From Erythroxylum novogranatense (taxonomy: Eukaryota; Streptophyta; Magnoliopsida; Malpighiales; Erythroxylaceae), in contig CM057229.1 of NCBI GenBank assembly GCA_029891385.1, forward strand, positions 868,001-932,000: a DNA stretch of 64,000 nucleotides, given 5' to 3'. Position numbers and translations under genes: made by a program. Of the stretch, positions 35,419 through 48,256 are shown piece by piece. Every line of letters begins with the position of its first letter. Position 1 is the stretch's first letter. A model generated the notes under the pieces. That model ran no database searches. It saw only the letters and a list, made by a program, of their open reading frames with translations, and was not told where the DNA came from.

Positions 35419-37879
35419 GCGCCTGCCTCGCCTCACCTCATCACTAGGCGTCGCCTAGTGACAGGGCCATCCGACCTCGCCTCATTGGAGGAGGCGTCGC
35501 CTAGTGATCCCGTGAGGTTCACTCACATCCTTCCTTTCTTTTTCCTATTTCCAATCCGAATTTTCAACATCCATAACTCTTTGCACACAAATCGAAAAAA
35601 TACAAACCATAGCTTGTTGGAAAGATCATGAAAAGTTCTACCATTCTCATAAAGACCATAAAAATCAATTTCACCCCTAAGGGTGTCAAAAATCCATCCA
35701 AACCTACTACCCACTCAAAACCTATCAAAACAGGGCAGTACATTGCAAATTCAGTAACTACTCATTTCCTCAGTAAAAAATAACACAATAAATATGCTCA
35801 GTAAGTTTCCAATGTTATCTACAACTTTCATGAACAACTCAAAATCAAATTTACTTACTAACTAGGTCAAACAATTCACCAAAGCATCAGCCCTCTGAAA
35901 TCAACCAATCTGGACAGTAATTTTCCAAACAGTAATTCTCTTAGCACAAATGTCACAAAAATCATTACCTTATATCCCTAAAAAGATAAGATCCCAAACT
36001 TCAATTTTTATGAGAACTCAAACTCCAATTCGATTTCTAACAATTTCAAAACTGCTATGGAAGTTACTGCCATTATCAGCAATTCACAACCTAATGCAGG
36101 GTCAGTTTTTTCAAAATCATAACTTCCAACTCTGACCTCTAAAAATTACACACCATAAATCATTTTCAAGATAATTTCTTCCTCTAAAACTTTTCAGAAG
36201 ATCACTCACACCAATTCAGTCCACAAAAATTGCTAAAATTGCTGCCAAGCAGAAAGCTCACAAAATCAACACTTTGACTAGGTTTCTCCAAAAAGCATAA
36301 AACCAATCAATAGAAATCAGTTCATATCTCCCAATATATAACTCGAAAATTAGCAAGATCAGTGGCAATGGAAAGCTAACTCAATATTCTACAACTTTCA
36401 TGAAGACCATTTTTCTTAGTTCCATATCAATTAATGTAGAAAAATCAACAAAGTAATCAGGTCATAACTGCAGGTACTGTTCACAGGCAATAAAACAGAA
36501 ACTTTCCATGCAAAATTTCGCCCTTCTAGCATTACAATTTAACAACACCTATTTCACACAAAGTTGTAGCCAACATCCCAAAGTTTAATTGAGCACAAAC
36601 CTCAACTCATTTTCTCATCTACACAATTAGTTATGATCAAAGCATTACAATAGGTCAAAGATTTATTTTCCAGCTTTCAACATTAACCTAACTCCTATCA
36701 CTTCTAATATCAATACTACATCCCTAAGCATCCAATTATACCTCTAATTAAACCACAAATTCATCACAACATATACTTATATAATTATTCAAAAGTTGGC
36801 AGCACCCACATAACCAACTTCCATCTTGTATTTCCATTCATTAAGCACCACAAACATCATTAATAATATCACTTTCCCATTCTTTAACTACCATAACCAA
36901 TTCCTTCACACAAGCATGCATTAAACCCATTCAAACCTACTAATATGATGATCAACTACATGTATAAAGGACCTCCATGAATGCTTCTAACTACCAAAAG
37001 CATAAAAACAAACATCAATTACTCACCAATCAAGTTGCAAGTTCCAATTGCTTCAAATCTTCAAGTCTTTAAACTCTCCACACTTCCTACCTTGATACCT
37101 CACCCACGACTATCTCCACTACACATGCATATCATCATCTTCTCAAGGATCAAGCTTGGTCTTAGGTGTGCAAGGAAGAAGCAAGCAAAGCTCCAAAGAA
37201 GACCTTCTTGTATGGAATAAGTAGAAGCAAATTTGAAGGAGAAAAAGAAATACTCTAAGAAGATGAAGCAAGTTTCGGGTGAGAGGTGTTTTAGGCTTTC
37301 AAAGTAAGTTGGTTTTGTTTTAATCCAAGACAAGAAGCATAAGTCGTAGGTGATGAGTGGAAAAGACAAAATTAATTAATTAAAAGGACACATGGCTATT
37401 CAAAATGAGAAAAGACAAAAAACTAGTTAATCTTAGTTAATTAAGCACTAATCCCAATTAAACTCTAATCATGGCACTAAAATAATTCCCTAACACCATT
37501 TAGCCAATAATCTAATGCCATTAGGCAATCCTTTTCAGTATAAAAAGGCTCACTCAGCCAGTCAGTTGGAATTTTCCGGTCCGGGCACGAACCCCGAAAA
37601 ATTTTAGAAAAATTCCCATAAATCCCTAAAAATGTAAAACAATTTATGGCGCACTCCAAATAATTTTTCAAATACAATTATCCCATAAATTTCACAAAAA
37701 AATTCAATTTGAAACCTAAGCCAGAAAATGTCATGAATGCATGTATACCATGTGCAAGTGCAAAACAATCATCAGTTATAGAGGCTATATAATGTATGTT
37801 CATGCCGAGTTATAATCCAATTCTCCTAACCCGTCCCAAATTACCAATAAACCCTTCTTATGGGAGATGGGATGTTACA
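33956..37879 (-). repeat. 3' LTR of the chromovirus
   Basis: It runs from TGTAGCACCCCC to GGATGTTACA. The half from ~35,550 rightward is almost identical to 45,900-48,251, whereas the 34,200-35,500 part is clearly more divergent from its partner. A (TA)n tract lies at 35381-35416, followed by short inverted repeats such as tcactaggcg / cgcctagtga. Confidence 0.9.
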
Positions 37880-40800
37880 ATTCTCCCCTCCTAATAAAAA
37901 TTTCGTCCCCAAAATTCTTAACTGATTGAGCGAACAGGTGAGGATACTGCCTCCTCATATGCTTCTCGGTCTCCCAAGTAGCCTCTTCAGTTGAGTGGTT
38001 CCTCCAGAGAACCTTCACTAATGGAATACTCTTATTCCTCAAATGTTTCACCTGTGTCCCGACAATCAGACGGCCTCTACATAACTCGACACTAGAGACC
38101 TCAATCTCCCGAGCCAGTATCACATGTGTCGGATCGACCGATATCTACGGAGCATACTCACATGGAAGAAGTCATGCAATCGTGGACATCTCACTCGGTA
38201 AAAGCTAGCTCAGAGGGCCAAAGGTCCTATCCTCTCAGTGATCTCATATGGACCAATGTACCTAGGGCTTAACTTCCCCTTTTTCCCAAATCTCATACAC
38301 CACGCCACGGTGACACCCGTAAGAACACTCTGTCGCCTACATCATACTCCATCTCCCTCCTATGCTGATCCACATAGCTCTTCTGTCTATCCTGAGCCGC
38401 CTTGATGCGACTCCGAATCAGTTTCACCTTATCAACAGTATCCTGAATCAACTCAGGACCCTCAATCATCCTCACACCCTCTTCATCCCAATACAAAGGC
38501 GATCTACACGGTCGCCCATACAGTGCCTCATATGGTGCCATCCCGATGCTACTATGATAATGATTGTTGTATGCAAACTCAATCAAAGCTAAATAATTGA
38601 TCTCATGCTCCTCTGAACTCCAATACACAAGCCCAAGCATATCCTCAACAGTCTTAATCGTCCTCTCACTCGCCCATCATCTCGAGGATGAAGCAGATCT
38701 TCAAGTTCGATCTAGTACCCATAGCAGACTGCAAACTCTGCCAGAACCTCGAAGTAAATCTGGGATCCCTGTCAGACACTATGACACTGGGACCCCATGC
38801 AGTCTCACTATCTCCGCCACATACTTGGGCCAACTGATCCATGGTATTGTTCTCCTCCTTTGGCAAGAAATGGGCCGATGAGTAATCGATCCACTATGAC
38901 ACAGATAGCATCATATCGCCTCGGCGCCCTAAGCAAACCCATAATGAAATCCATGGTAATTGTTCCCATTTCTACTCGGAATGGGCAACGAATGAAGCTT
39001 CTCTTGGAGCACGGTGCTCGGCCTTAACTCGCCGGGCACGCCAAACATCTAGATACATACTCCGCTACTTGCTTTTTCATGCCAGCCACCGTAAATGTTG
39101 CTTAAGAGTGTTATACATCTTGGTAGTACCAGGATGCATAGCATATGTGGCCATATGAGCCTCCTCCAATATCTCTCTCCTCAAGTTATCCACATCAGGC
39201 ACACAAAGCCTCTGCCCTATCTATAAAGTCTCATCTCTCAACTCAAACTCAGAACTCGAATTAGCTTTTACCTTCTCAATCAGTCTCACCATAACAGGAT
39301 CCTTGTCCTGAACTCTCCTGATCCTGTCCAGTAGCATCGGTCTCAGTTTCAAAGTAGCCAATAAGACTCCATCCTGCTCCAGATTCATCTGAACATTCAA
39401 AGCCCTCAACTGAATCAAGTTAGGCAACCTCATTGCCTGAATCTGAGCTGTACTAGTATGTGACTTCCTACTCAGAGCATCTGCCACTACATTGGCTTTC
39501 CCAGGGTGATACTCGATAGTACAGTCATAGTCCTTCAACAACTCAAGCCATCTCCTCTGTCTCAAATTCAACTATCTCTGACTCAGTAAATACCTCAGAC
39601 ACTTATAGTCAGTGAAGATCTGGAAAGTCTCACCATACAGGTAATGCCTCCAAATCTTGAAAGCAAACACTACTGCAGCTAACTCCAAATCATGAACAGG
39701 ATAGTTTACCTCGTGAGCCCTCAGCTGTCTCGAGGCATAGGCAATGACTCTACCGTGCTGCATCAGAACACACCCCAATCCCTGATGCGATGCATCACTG
39801 TATACCACAAATCCTCCAGTCCCAGATGGAATAGCCAACACCGGTGCAGTAGTCAACCGATGTTTCAGCTCCTTAAAGCTCTTCTGGCACTCCTCACTCC
39901 ATCGGAATGGTACATTCTTCCTCAGAAGCTTTGTCGAGGGATGAGATCAATGAAAACCCTCGACAAACCTCCGTAATAACCACCAATCCGAGGAAACTCA
40001 ATCTCCAAGACATTCCTAGAGCCTCCCACTTCAACCTTTGCCTCAACCTTACTCGAATCCACGAATACCTCTCCGGTCACTATATGTCCCAAAATATCAC
40101 CGATCCAGCCAAAATTCACATTTTGAATTTGGCATACTGGCTATCTCCCCTCATCGCTCGCAACACAATCCTCAAATGCTCACTATGCTCCATACATTCC
40201 TCGAATACACTAAAATGTCATCAATAAAGACAATAATAAACCGATCCGGTAGGGCTGAAATACCTTATTCATCAAGGCCATGAAGGTCGCGGGGCATTAG
40301 TCAACCTAAGCGGCATCACTAAAACTCAAAATGCCCATACCGCTCCCAGAAGGCACTCTAGCACATTGGCCTCTGTAATCTTCAATCGATAGTAACCGGA
40401 TCGCAGATCTAACTTGGTGAATACCGAGCCCCTCGCAATCGATCAAATAAGTCATCAATCCTAGGCGGTTGATACTTATTCTTCATCATCACCCGATTCA
40501 ACCGCTCAGTAATCGATACATAACCTCAATATCCCATCCTTTTCTTCACAAATAAAAGCTGGAGCTCCCATGGTGAAACACTAGGCTCGATAAAACCCTT
40601 CTCCAAAGAACTCCTCAGAATCAACCTTCACTCCTTCTGGCCCACGGTGCCATCCTATATGGAGGTATAGATATAGGAGCGATTACTGAGGCGGGTCAAT
40701 AGTAAACTCATCTCCGATCCGGCAAGAAACCGGTAACTCATCGAAACACATCCGAAAATTCCCTAACCACGGAATATCCCAAGCCTCTCGCTTTCAACTC

Positions 40801-42502
40801 GTGTCAACCACATGAGCGAGATATGCCTCACAACCTCCTGCAGATCAATCTCGGCACTAAGGAAAGAGATCATCCAATTTGATATCGCTGACTAACTCCT
40901 CTCAACATCGCTTCAGTCGACCGGGAGACTCTAAAACAACCTCCTTGGTATAGCGGTCCATAATAGCCCTATGGGCGTCGGTCGACCCATCCCTAGAATC
41001 ACATCGATCTCTCTCGGAGGCAACACTATAAGGTGCGCCTCAACATCGCTGATCAATCTGGATCGAGCATCTCCTGCAGACCTCTCCCAATGCGATAGTA
41101 GTACCCAGAGGTGTACTCACCTCTAGCCCATCTATAACATCTCCTATCCCATGCAATCTACATACCATATGAGGTGCAATAAAGAATGTGTGGATCCAGG
41201 ATCCAAAGAATGCAAACGCCTCAATATCGTAAATAAGGAGCATACCATTTCTACAACATCGGGGAATCTGGGCCTCCGCCTCGTCATGGCATAGACTACG
41301 GCTTGGGATCGTGGTGGTGCCTCAGCCCTCGATCCTCACAAAGATCCTCGGCTCTACCTCGGCCTCTACCTCGCCCTCCGTGGGATCCACGCCTGAATCC
41401 ACCCACTCTTTCTGCTTTGATCTTGTAGTACTACTCGGCTCTACCACTACCAGCAGATCGAGCTCCCAATGTACCGGGCAATCCCGAATCGATGATCCAT
41501 GGAGCCGCATTTAAGGCAAGCTCCAATCAATCGCCAACACTCTCAAAGTGCATCTTCTCACAGTGCTCACAGAATGGGGGAATCTGCCCAAAACCTCTGC
41601 CATCACATCCTTTGCCACTGCCAGTCTGTACAAATCTCCCTCTCTGTCCAAAACCCGACTGTCTGGATCCTCCTGAAGATCTGAAGGCCCTGCTCTGGCG
41701 CCTGCTAAAACTCCTACCAGAGCTACCCTGACTGTCACTAACTCTCTTTCCTCTAGACCCTTGACCCATCTCTGCCTGTCTCTGCCTCACAATCGCTCCA
41801 CTCTCACAAAGAAGACTCTCAACTCTATAAAGGAGCCCATATTAGATCGGCCCAATCTCGCTGCGGATCTCCAGATTCACCCCATCTCAAACCTCCGGCA
41901 CTATCGCCTCGGTGGAAACCACGAGAGCAAAGATATCCCATCAACTCATTAAACCTAACCTCGTACTCTGCTACTGTCATCCTACCCTGTCTCAGATCCA
42001 AAAACTCCTGCATCTTCATTTCCAGATATACCTTGGGCATATAATTGTCTCTAAAAGCCCTCAGAAAATTTACCCATGTCAGTAAGCAAGGCCTGGTGGT
42101 ACTGCCCGGAACAGTCTTCCACCATGTATAAGCGGGGCCCTGCAGAAGAGATACTGCGTAATCGAACCTCTCGTCAGGTTCGCAATCCATCTGATCAAGG
42201 ACTCTCGGTCCTCTCCAACCATCCTCGGCCTCGGGAGTGCTCAGATCATCATAAGTTCTGACCCCGCCACGCAAAGAAATCATATCTCCTCTCCCGTCTC
42301 ACGGGGACTCTAGGAGGTATCTCCTCAGATCGAGGCACCGAGGACTATCTACTAGCTCCAACAGATCCCTGGTCATCTGGTTGATCAATCTGATCACCAA
42401 ATATGGATGACCTAAAACAAAACAAGAACTCTGATCAGTTTCTGCATTTCTCACAATAATTCAAGCCTAATTATGTACTAGTCCCAACAGATGCCAAACC
42501 AT
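37880..42502 (-). pseudogene. Chromovirus gag-pol, broken
   Basis: Minus-strand order: gag (about 41825-42283), with GPAYTWWKTV and TWVNFLRAFRDNYMP; a basic Ser/Gly/Arg-rich region with a degenerate knuckle (41527-41790, CEHCEKMHFESVG); protease-like (41040-41243), with HTFFIAPHMVCRLHG; RT (about 39900-40860), fragmented by many small indels; RNase H (39221-39856), with [17 protein letters not shown] and EYHPGKANVVADALSRKS; integrase (38293-39200), with YNNHYHSSIGMAPYEALYGR; and a chromodomain-like tail (37875-38123), with KSIPLVKVLWRNHSTEEATW. The damage is concentrated in 40240-41300. Part of it may be sequence error rather than decay. Confidence 0.85.
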
Positions 42503-42514
42503 GCTCTGATACCA
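42503..42514 (-). other. Primer-binding site (tRNA-iMet) of the chromovirus
   Basis: On the minus strand the 12 bases are TGGTATCAGAGC, the standard complement of the plant initiator tRNA-Met 3' end. They lie five bases inside the 5' LTR. Confidence 0.9.
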
Positions 42515-42519
42515 CCTAA

Positions 42520-45500
42520 TGTAGCACCCCCTTACCCTAGGATATGTATTGGGACGCCCGTAGGTCATGCCGACACACACCCTATGATAAGGGTGCGCTA
42601 CGAACAAACGCTAACACTCCATATGGCATCAAAAATCTTAAAGCATTAATATGAAATCCACTAATTTTTGAAACCATAAATTCTCATTTCATAACCTCAA
42701 AGCAAGAATTTACACAAATGGTATGTTACAGACATTACTCCAAAAGAAAATCAAACAAAAGCTAGCTAGGTCATCCTCAAAAGTGCCAACTGACCGACGT
42801 GTGTCATGACTTCTCTTGCCAACTCAATCTACGGCGGCAGAAAAGTCCCTCCTGAGCTATAAGTCTACTCTCTCGGTCCCGAAAAAATAATTTATAATTT
42901 TGGGTGAGTTTGCGAACTCAATGAGAACCATCATCGATGGTTCACCCAATTCATGCATATACACATACATAACACTGATACGCACAATTTTCTCACCAAA
43001 TCATATTTAGTAGTACCACATAATTTTCATAACAATCCAAAGAACCAATTCAAATGCACATGAAATGTGTATGAGACGCTTTCCAATTTATTACGTTGTT
43101 GTGGTCGGCGCTCAGAATTAGGGGTGAGCATTCTGTATTCGGGCCGAATTTTACTTTGTTCGCCCATTTAATTACCCAAAATACAAAATCGAACCACTAT
43201 GAACCTTTAAATACGAATCTCTAGGTCCAATTCAACTTGTAATCCAAAATGTTTAAGTCATTACCTCACAAAATGGGACGCCTATAATTATAAATCCATA
43301 AAAATTAGCATTTCATAACACAAGCACACTTCAAAATCCAAGTCAAAACTCAAAAGTGTAGGCCACATCATAAAAATTAAAAAAGTTATGTTTACCATCC
43401 ATATAAAGAGCAAATTTGTTCACTTTAGTAAGGTACTCTTCAGAACTCATTTAAACGGTCTGAATGAACTTGGTTGATCCTTTTTCACAGAAAATGAGTG
43501 AAAGTATTAAAAAGGCACACGCAATTGTAAATTCCCTATAACCTTACTCCTAAACCCAATCTCATCTTATTCATAACGCAAAACCAAAGGCATTAGCATC
43601 TAATATAACCACCAACATAGCCGTACTCCAATCATATAACACTAAATTAGACTATTTTGGCCAAAATCACAGTAAGTCAAACCCATTAACGTCCCTCTTT
43701 TCTGTTTCATTCATAGCCACTAGAAACCAAGTAACCCGTGAAAATATAAGCACCAAATCTATTAATAAAAAGGGTCAAATCATACAATTCATAATCTAGG
43801 GGTTTACCCAAAAACCCTAACACATCAACAAAATAAACTCAAACGCAATTCACGATTCCCAGCTACTCAAAAGTTCCAGCAACAGAAACAAATAACTGAA
43901 CTTAAAAAGTGCACAACCTAAAGATAGAAAGAAGTAACACCTGCTATCCTTTCTTTTCCCAGTTTCACTATGAGGCTTGGCAAGAGTGATTAGGTACTCC
44001 GTACTCGCACTCGTCTTTGGTCTACCAAAACAATCAATCGCATTTCTTGGTCACACCAGATGGCATAGCATAATTAAGAATGTAACTAAAAACCACTAAG
44101 TCCGAATAATAGCCATACACAAAGCTCCATGTAAGAAAGCAGGATTGTAAATTTGTAATGGAAAAGGATCCGAAGGAAAATGTAAAGGAAGGCATTCTAC
44201 TAATCAAAGTGCAAGATTTTAGATTTTGAGTTTCATATAAGATTCTTGAGATCGTAAAATCGACCGGATTTAATTGAAACACTTGAAAAAATTGTCATTT
44301 TTTTTATCCATTCCAATTTAGTTGCAAGGAAACTTACCGTGAACTGAGCAGTGAGCATGAGTGTATCGGTGTATGATGTTTCGCTGCCTTTCACCGTGAG
44401 CAAGTAATCAATGATTCAACAGAGAACTGAGAGCCGGAGTGCGTGAGCAAGTAATCTTCGTGTCGGAGGCGTGAGTGACGGGAGTCTGGGACGGAAAAGG
44501 AATGGGGCGCATAGGTAATGCGAGCCGGAGTGCATGCTTGATCATGGAGGGTGGTGGCGAAAAGGGGTGGCCGACTGAGTCTGGATCTGGCGTGAAGTGA
44601 GGATGATGAGATGAGCCTTCTCTTCTGCGTGGACTGGTGGTGGACTGGTGGCTGCGGAAGTGAGGAAGATGTTTGTGTATAGTTAGTGGTGGACTGGTGG
44701 CTGCGTAAAACCTAGCTAATTTGGGTGACTTTTATTCGGGTAATTCGGGTTACCCGAATTTTTTTCAGAGTTACCCGGTCCGGCCCGAAAAAAATTCGGG
44801 TAACACCCATGCCAACCCGAATTACCCGAACTTTACCAATTTATTACCTGAATTAATTCAAGATTTGTAATCGGGCCTACCAATAATGTTCACCCTCACC
44901 AGAATCGTCCCATTAAGGGCACATTAAGCGGTGAGCCATAGGCTCGAATCCATGGGCTCAAGGCCCAATCACGTTGAGCTTTAAGCTCTCGTTGGCTGCT
45001 CTGATCACAACTGCCAATTACTGATCATGCAATTATGTATGAAATGCATATATCCAAATAAAACAATACCAACATCATATCGATCCCAACCCAACATATC
45101 CACATAAGTCTCGCATACGGTAATCGTAAGAAAATCACATATGACACTTCTATGTCGAATTCTCAAATCCCTCGGACCTCCTATCATGCAATCCGTGCAC
45201 AAACAAACACAATTTTTCCACCATTATTCTCCGGGGTTCTAAGTGCGTAATTATAAACACTTACTAACCGAGGAACCATCTAGGTTACTCACCTAATAAC
45301 TTCCGAAGCTAATGTCGGAAGTCTCGCAACGTCCGTGGGATGACGCTCCAACCGAGCCTCTATAACAATTAAAATAAATAAACATTACCAACTGAATAGT
45401 TAAAAATATCAAACAATGCACATGGAATAAGTAAACGTGTATAATGCATGTTCATGGCATTCCGACCCTAATCCAAAATTTTCCCATAATAAAATCCGCC

Positions 45501-45737
45501 TATAAATTAGAAACCTATTGGCGATGATGCGCAATTGGACCTCTATAGTCCCCAATTAAACAAAATAAGTGATTAAAGGCTCGTTACTCGGGCCACGCCA
45601 ATTTTCAGTCCAAAATTCCCAATTTCTCACAAAATGAAATTAAATGTTCTCTGAATCCGATGCCTCAAGAATCGGGTCAATCGGACGTCGGACGGAAAAG
45701 AAATTGACAAAAGAAACAATTAGGTCACTAAATGCCA

Positions 45738-45785
<48 letters not shown>

Positions 45786-48251
45786 GCGCCTGCCTCGCCT
45801 CACCTCGTCACTAGGGCGAGGCGTCGCCCTAGTGACCGGGCCATCCGACCTCGCCTCATTGAGGCGGCGCCTAGTGATCCGGCGAGATTCACTCACATCC
45901 TTCGTTTCTTTTTCCTATTTCTAATCCGAATTTCCAACATCCATAACTCTTTGCACACAAATCGAAAAAATACAAACCATAGCTTGTTGGAAAGATCATG
46001 AAAAGTTCTACCATTCTCATGAAGACCATAAAAATCAATTTTACCCCTAAGGGTGTCAAAAATCCATCCAAACCTACTGCCCACTCAAAACCTATCAAAA
46101 CAGGGCAGTACATTGCAAATTCAGTAACTACTCATTTCCTCAGTCAAAAATAACACAATAAATATGCTCAGTAAGTTTACAATGTTATCTACAACTTTCA
46201 TGAACAACTCAAAATCAAATTTACTTACTAACTAGGTCAAACAATTCACCAAAGCATCAGCCCTCTGAAATCAACCAATCTGGACAGTAATTTTCCAAAC
46301 AGTAATTCTCTTAGCAAAAATGTCACAAAAATCATTACCTCATATCCCTGAAAAGATAAGATCTCAAACTTCAATTTTCATGAAAAACTCAAACTCCAAT
46401 TCGATTTCTAACAATTTTAAAACTGTTATGGAAGTTACTGCCATTATCAGCAATTCACAACCTAATGCAGGGTCAGTTTTTGCAAAATCATAACTTCCAA
46501 CTCTGACCTCTAAAAATTACACACCATAAATCATTTTCAAGATAATTTCTTCCTATACAACTTTTCAGAAGATCACTCACACCAATTCAGTCCACAAAAA
46601 TTGCTAAAATTGCTCCCAAGCAGAAAGCTCACAAAATCAACACTTTGACTAGGTTTCTCCAAAAAGCATAAAACCAATCAATAGAAATCAGTTCGTATCT
46701 CCCAATATACAATTCGAAAATTAGCAAGATCAGTGGAAATGGAAAGCTAACTCAATATGCTACAACTTTCATGAAGACCATTTTTCTTAGTTCCATATCC
46801 ATTAATGTAGAAAAATCAACAAAGTAATCAGGTCATAACTGCGGGTACTGTTTACAGGCAATAAAACAGTAACTTTCCATGCAAAATTTCTCCCTTCTAG
46901 CATTACAATTTAACAACACCTATTTCACACAAAGTTGTAGCCAACATCCCAAAGTTTAATTGGGCACAAACCTCAACTCATTTGCTCACCTACACAATTA
47001 GTTATGATCAAAGCATTACAATAGGTCAAAGATTTATTTTATAGCTTTCAACATTAACCTAACTCCTATCACTTCTAATATCAATACTACATCCCTAAGC
47101 ATCCAATTATACCTCTAATTAAACCACAAATTCATCACAACATATACTTATATAATTATTCAAAAGTTGGCAGCACCCACATAACCAACTTCCATCTTGT
47201 ATTTCCATTCATTAAGCACCACAAACATCATTAATAATATCACTTTCCCATTCTTTAACTACCATAACCAATTCCTTCACACAAGCATGCATTAAACCCA
47301 TTCAAACCTACTACTATGATGATCAACTACATGTATAAAGGACCTCCATGAATGCTTCTAACTACCAAAAGCATAAAAACAAGCATCAATTACTCATCAA
47401 TCAAGTTGCAAGTTCCAATTGCTTCAAATCTTCAAGTCTTTAAACTCTCCACACTTCCTACCTTGATACCTCACCCACGACTATCTCCACTACACATGCA
47501 TATCATCATCTTCTCAAGGATCAAGCTTGGTCTTAGGTGTGCAAGGAAGAAGCAAGCAAAGCTCCAAAGAAGACCCTCTTGTATGGAATAAGTAGAAGCA
47601 AATTTGAAGGAGAAAAAGAAATACTCTAAGAAGATGAAGCAAGTTTCGGGTGAGAGGTGTTTTAGGCTTTCAAAGTAAGTTGGTTTTGTTTTAATCCAAG
47701 ACAAGAAGCATAAGTCGTAGGTGATGAGTGGAAAAGACAAAATTAATTAATTAAAAGGGACACATGGCTATTCAAAATGAGAAAAGACAAAAAACTAGTT
47801 AATCTTAGTTAATTAAGCACTAATCCCAATTAAACTCTAATCATGGCACTAAAATAATTCCCTAACACCATTTAGCCAATAATCTAATGCCATTAGGCAA
47901 TCCTTTTCAGTACAAAAAGGCTCACTCAGCCAATCAGTTGGAATTTTCCGATCCGGGCACGAACCCCGAAAAATTCCAGAAAAATTTCCATAAATCCCTA
48001 AAAATGTAAAACAATTTATGGCGCACTCCAAATAATTTTTCAAATACAATTATCCCATTAATTTCACAAAAAAACTCAATTTGAAACCTAAGCCGAAAAA
48101 TGTCATGAATGCATGTATACCATGTGCAAGTGCAAAACAATCATCAGTTATAGAGGCTATATAATGTATGTTCATGCCGAGTTATAATCCAATTCTCCTA
48201 ACCCGTCCCAAATTACCAATAAACCCTTCCTATAGGAGATGGGATGTTACA
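42520..48251 (-). repeat. 5' LTR of the chromovirus, with an inserted DNA transposon
   Basis: It matches the left LTR except for the insertion at 43119-44897 and an inverted segment next to its (TA)n tract (45741-45783). The GC-rich hairpin after the tract has perfect 13-base arms (gtcactagggcga / tcgccctagtgac). Confidence 0.9.
43119..44897. mobile_element. Non-autonomous hAT-like DNA transposon
   Basis: It is absent from the other LTR. The ends are TAGGGGTGAGCA and the near-inverse TGTTCACCCTC. The 8-base flanks ctcagaat / accagaat match at six positions, consistent with a hAT-type duplication. Sub-terminal copies of TTCGGGTAA and its inverse lie at both ends (43136-43150 and 44730-44840). 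No transposase was seen. The ~1.6-kb interior looks like unique plant DNA. Confidence 0.7.
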
Positions 48252-48256
48252 CGAAG

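Larger units (their letters stand above)
33956..48251 (-). mobile_element. Ty3/gypsy chromovirus (Tekay/Del type), 14.3 kb
   Basis: The element is flanked by CGAAG at 33951-33955 and 48252-48256. LTRs are 33956-37879 (3,924 bp) and 42520-48251 (5,732 bp, including a 1.8-kb DNA transposon). The coding strand is minus. An exact tRNA-iMet primer-binding site (TGGTATCAGAGC) lies at 42503-42514, and a polypurine tract abuts the left LTR at 37880-37892. Long LTRs starting TGTAACATCCC and a chromodomain-like integrase tail fit the Tekay/Del clade. Confidence 0.92.

Noticed and set aside
36981..37369. Small genes in the chromovirus LTR (also at 47352-47740)
   Set aside because: The open frames occur in both LTRs only because the LTRs are near-identical, and they resemble no protein; AT-rich chance frames are likely.
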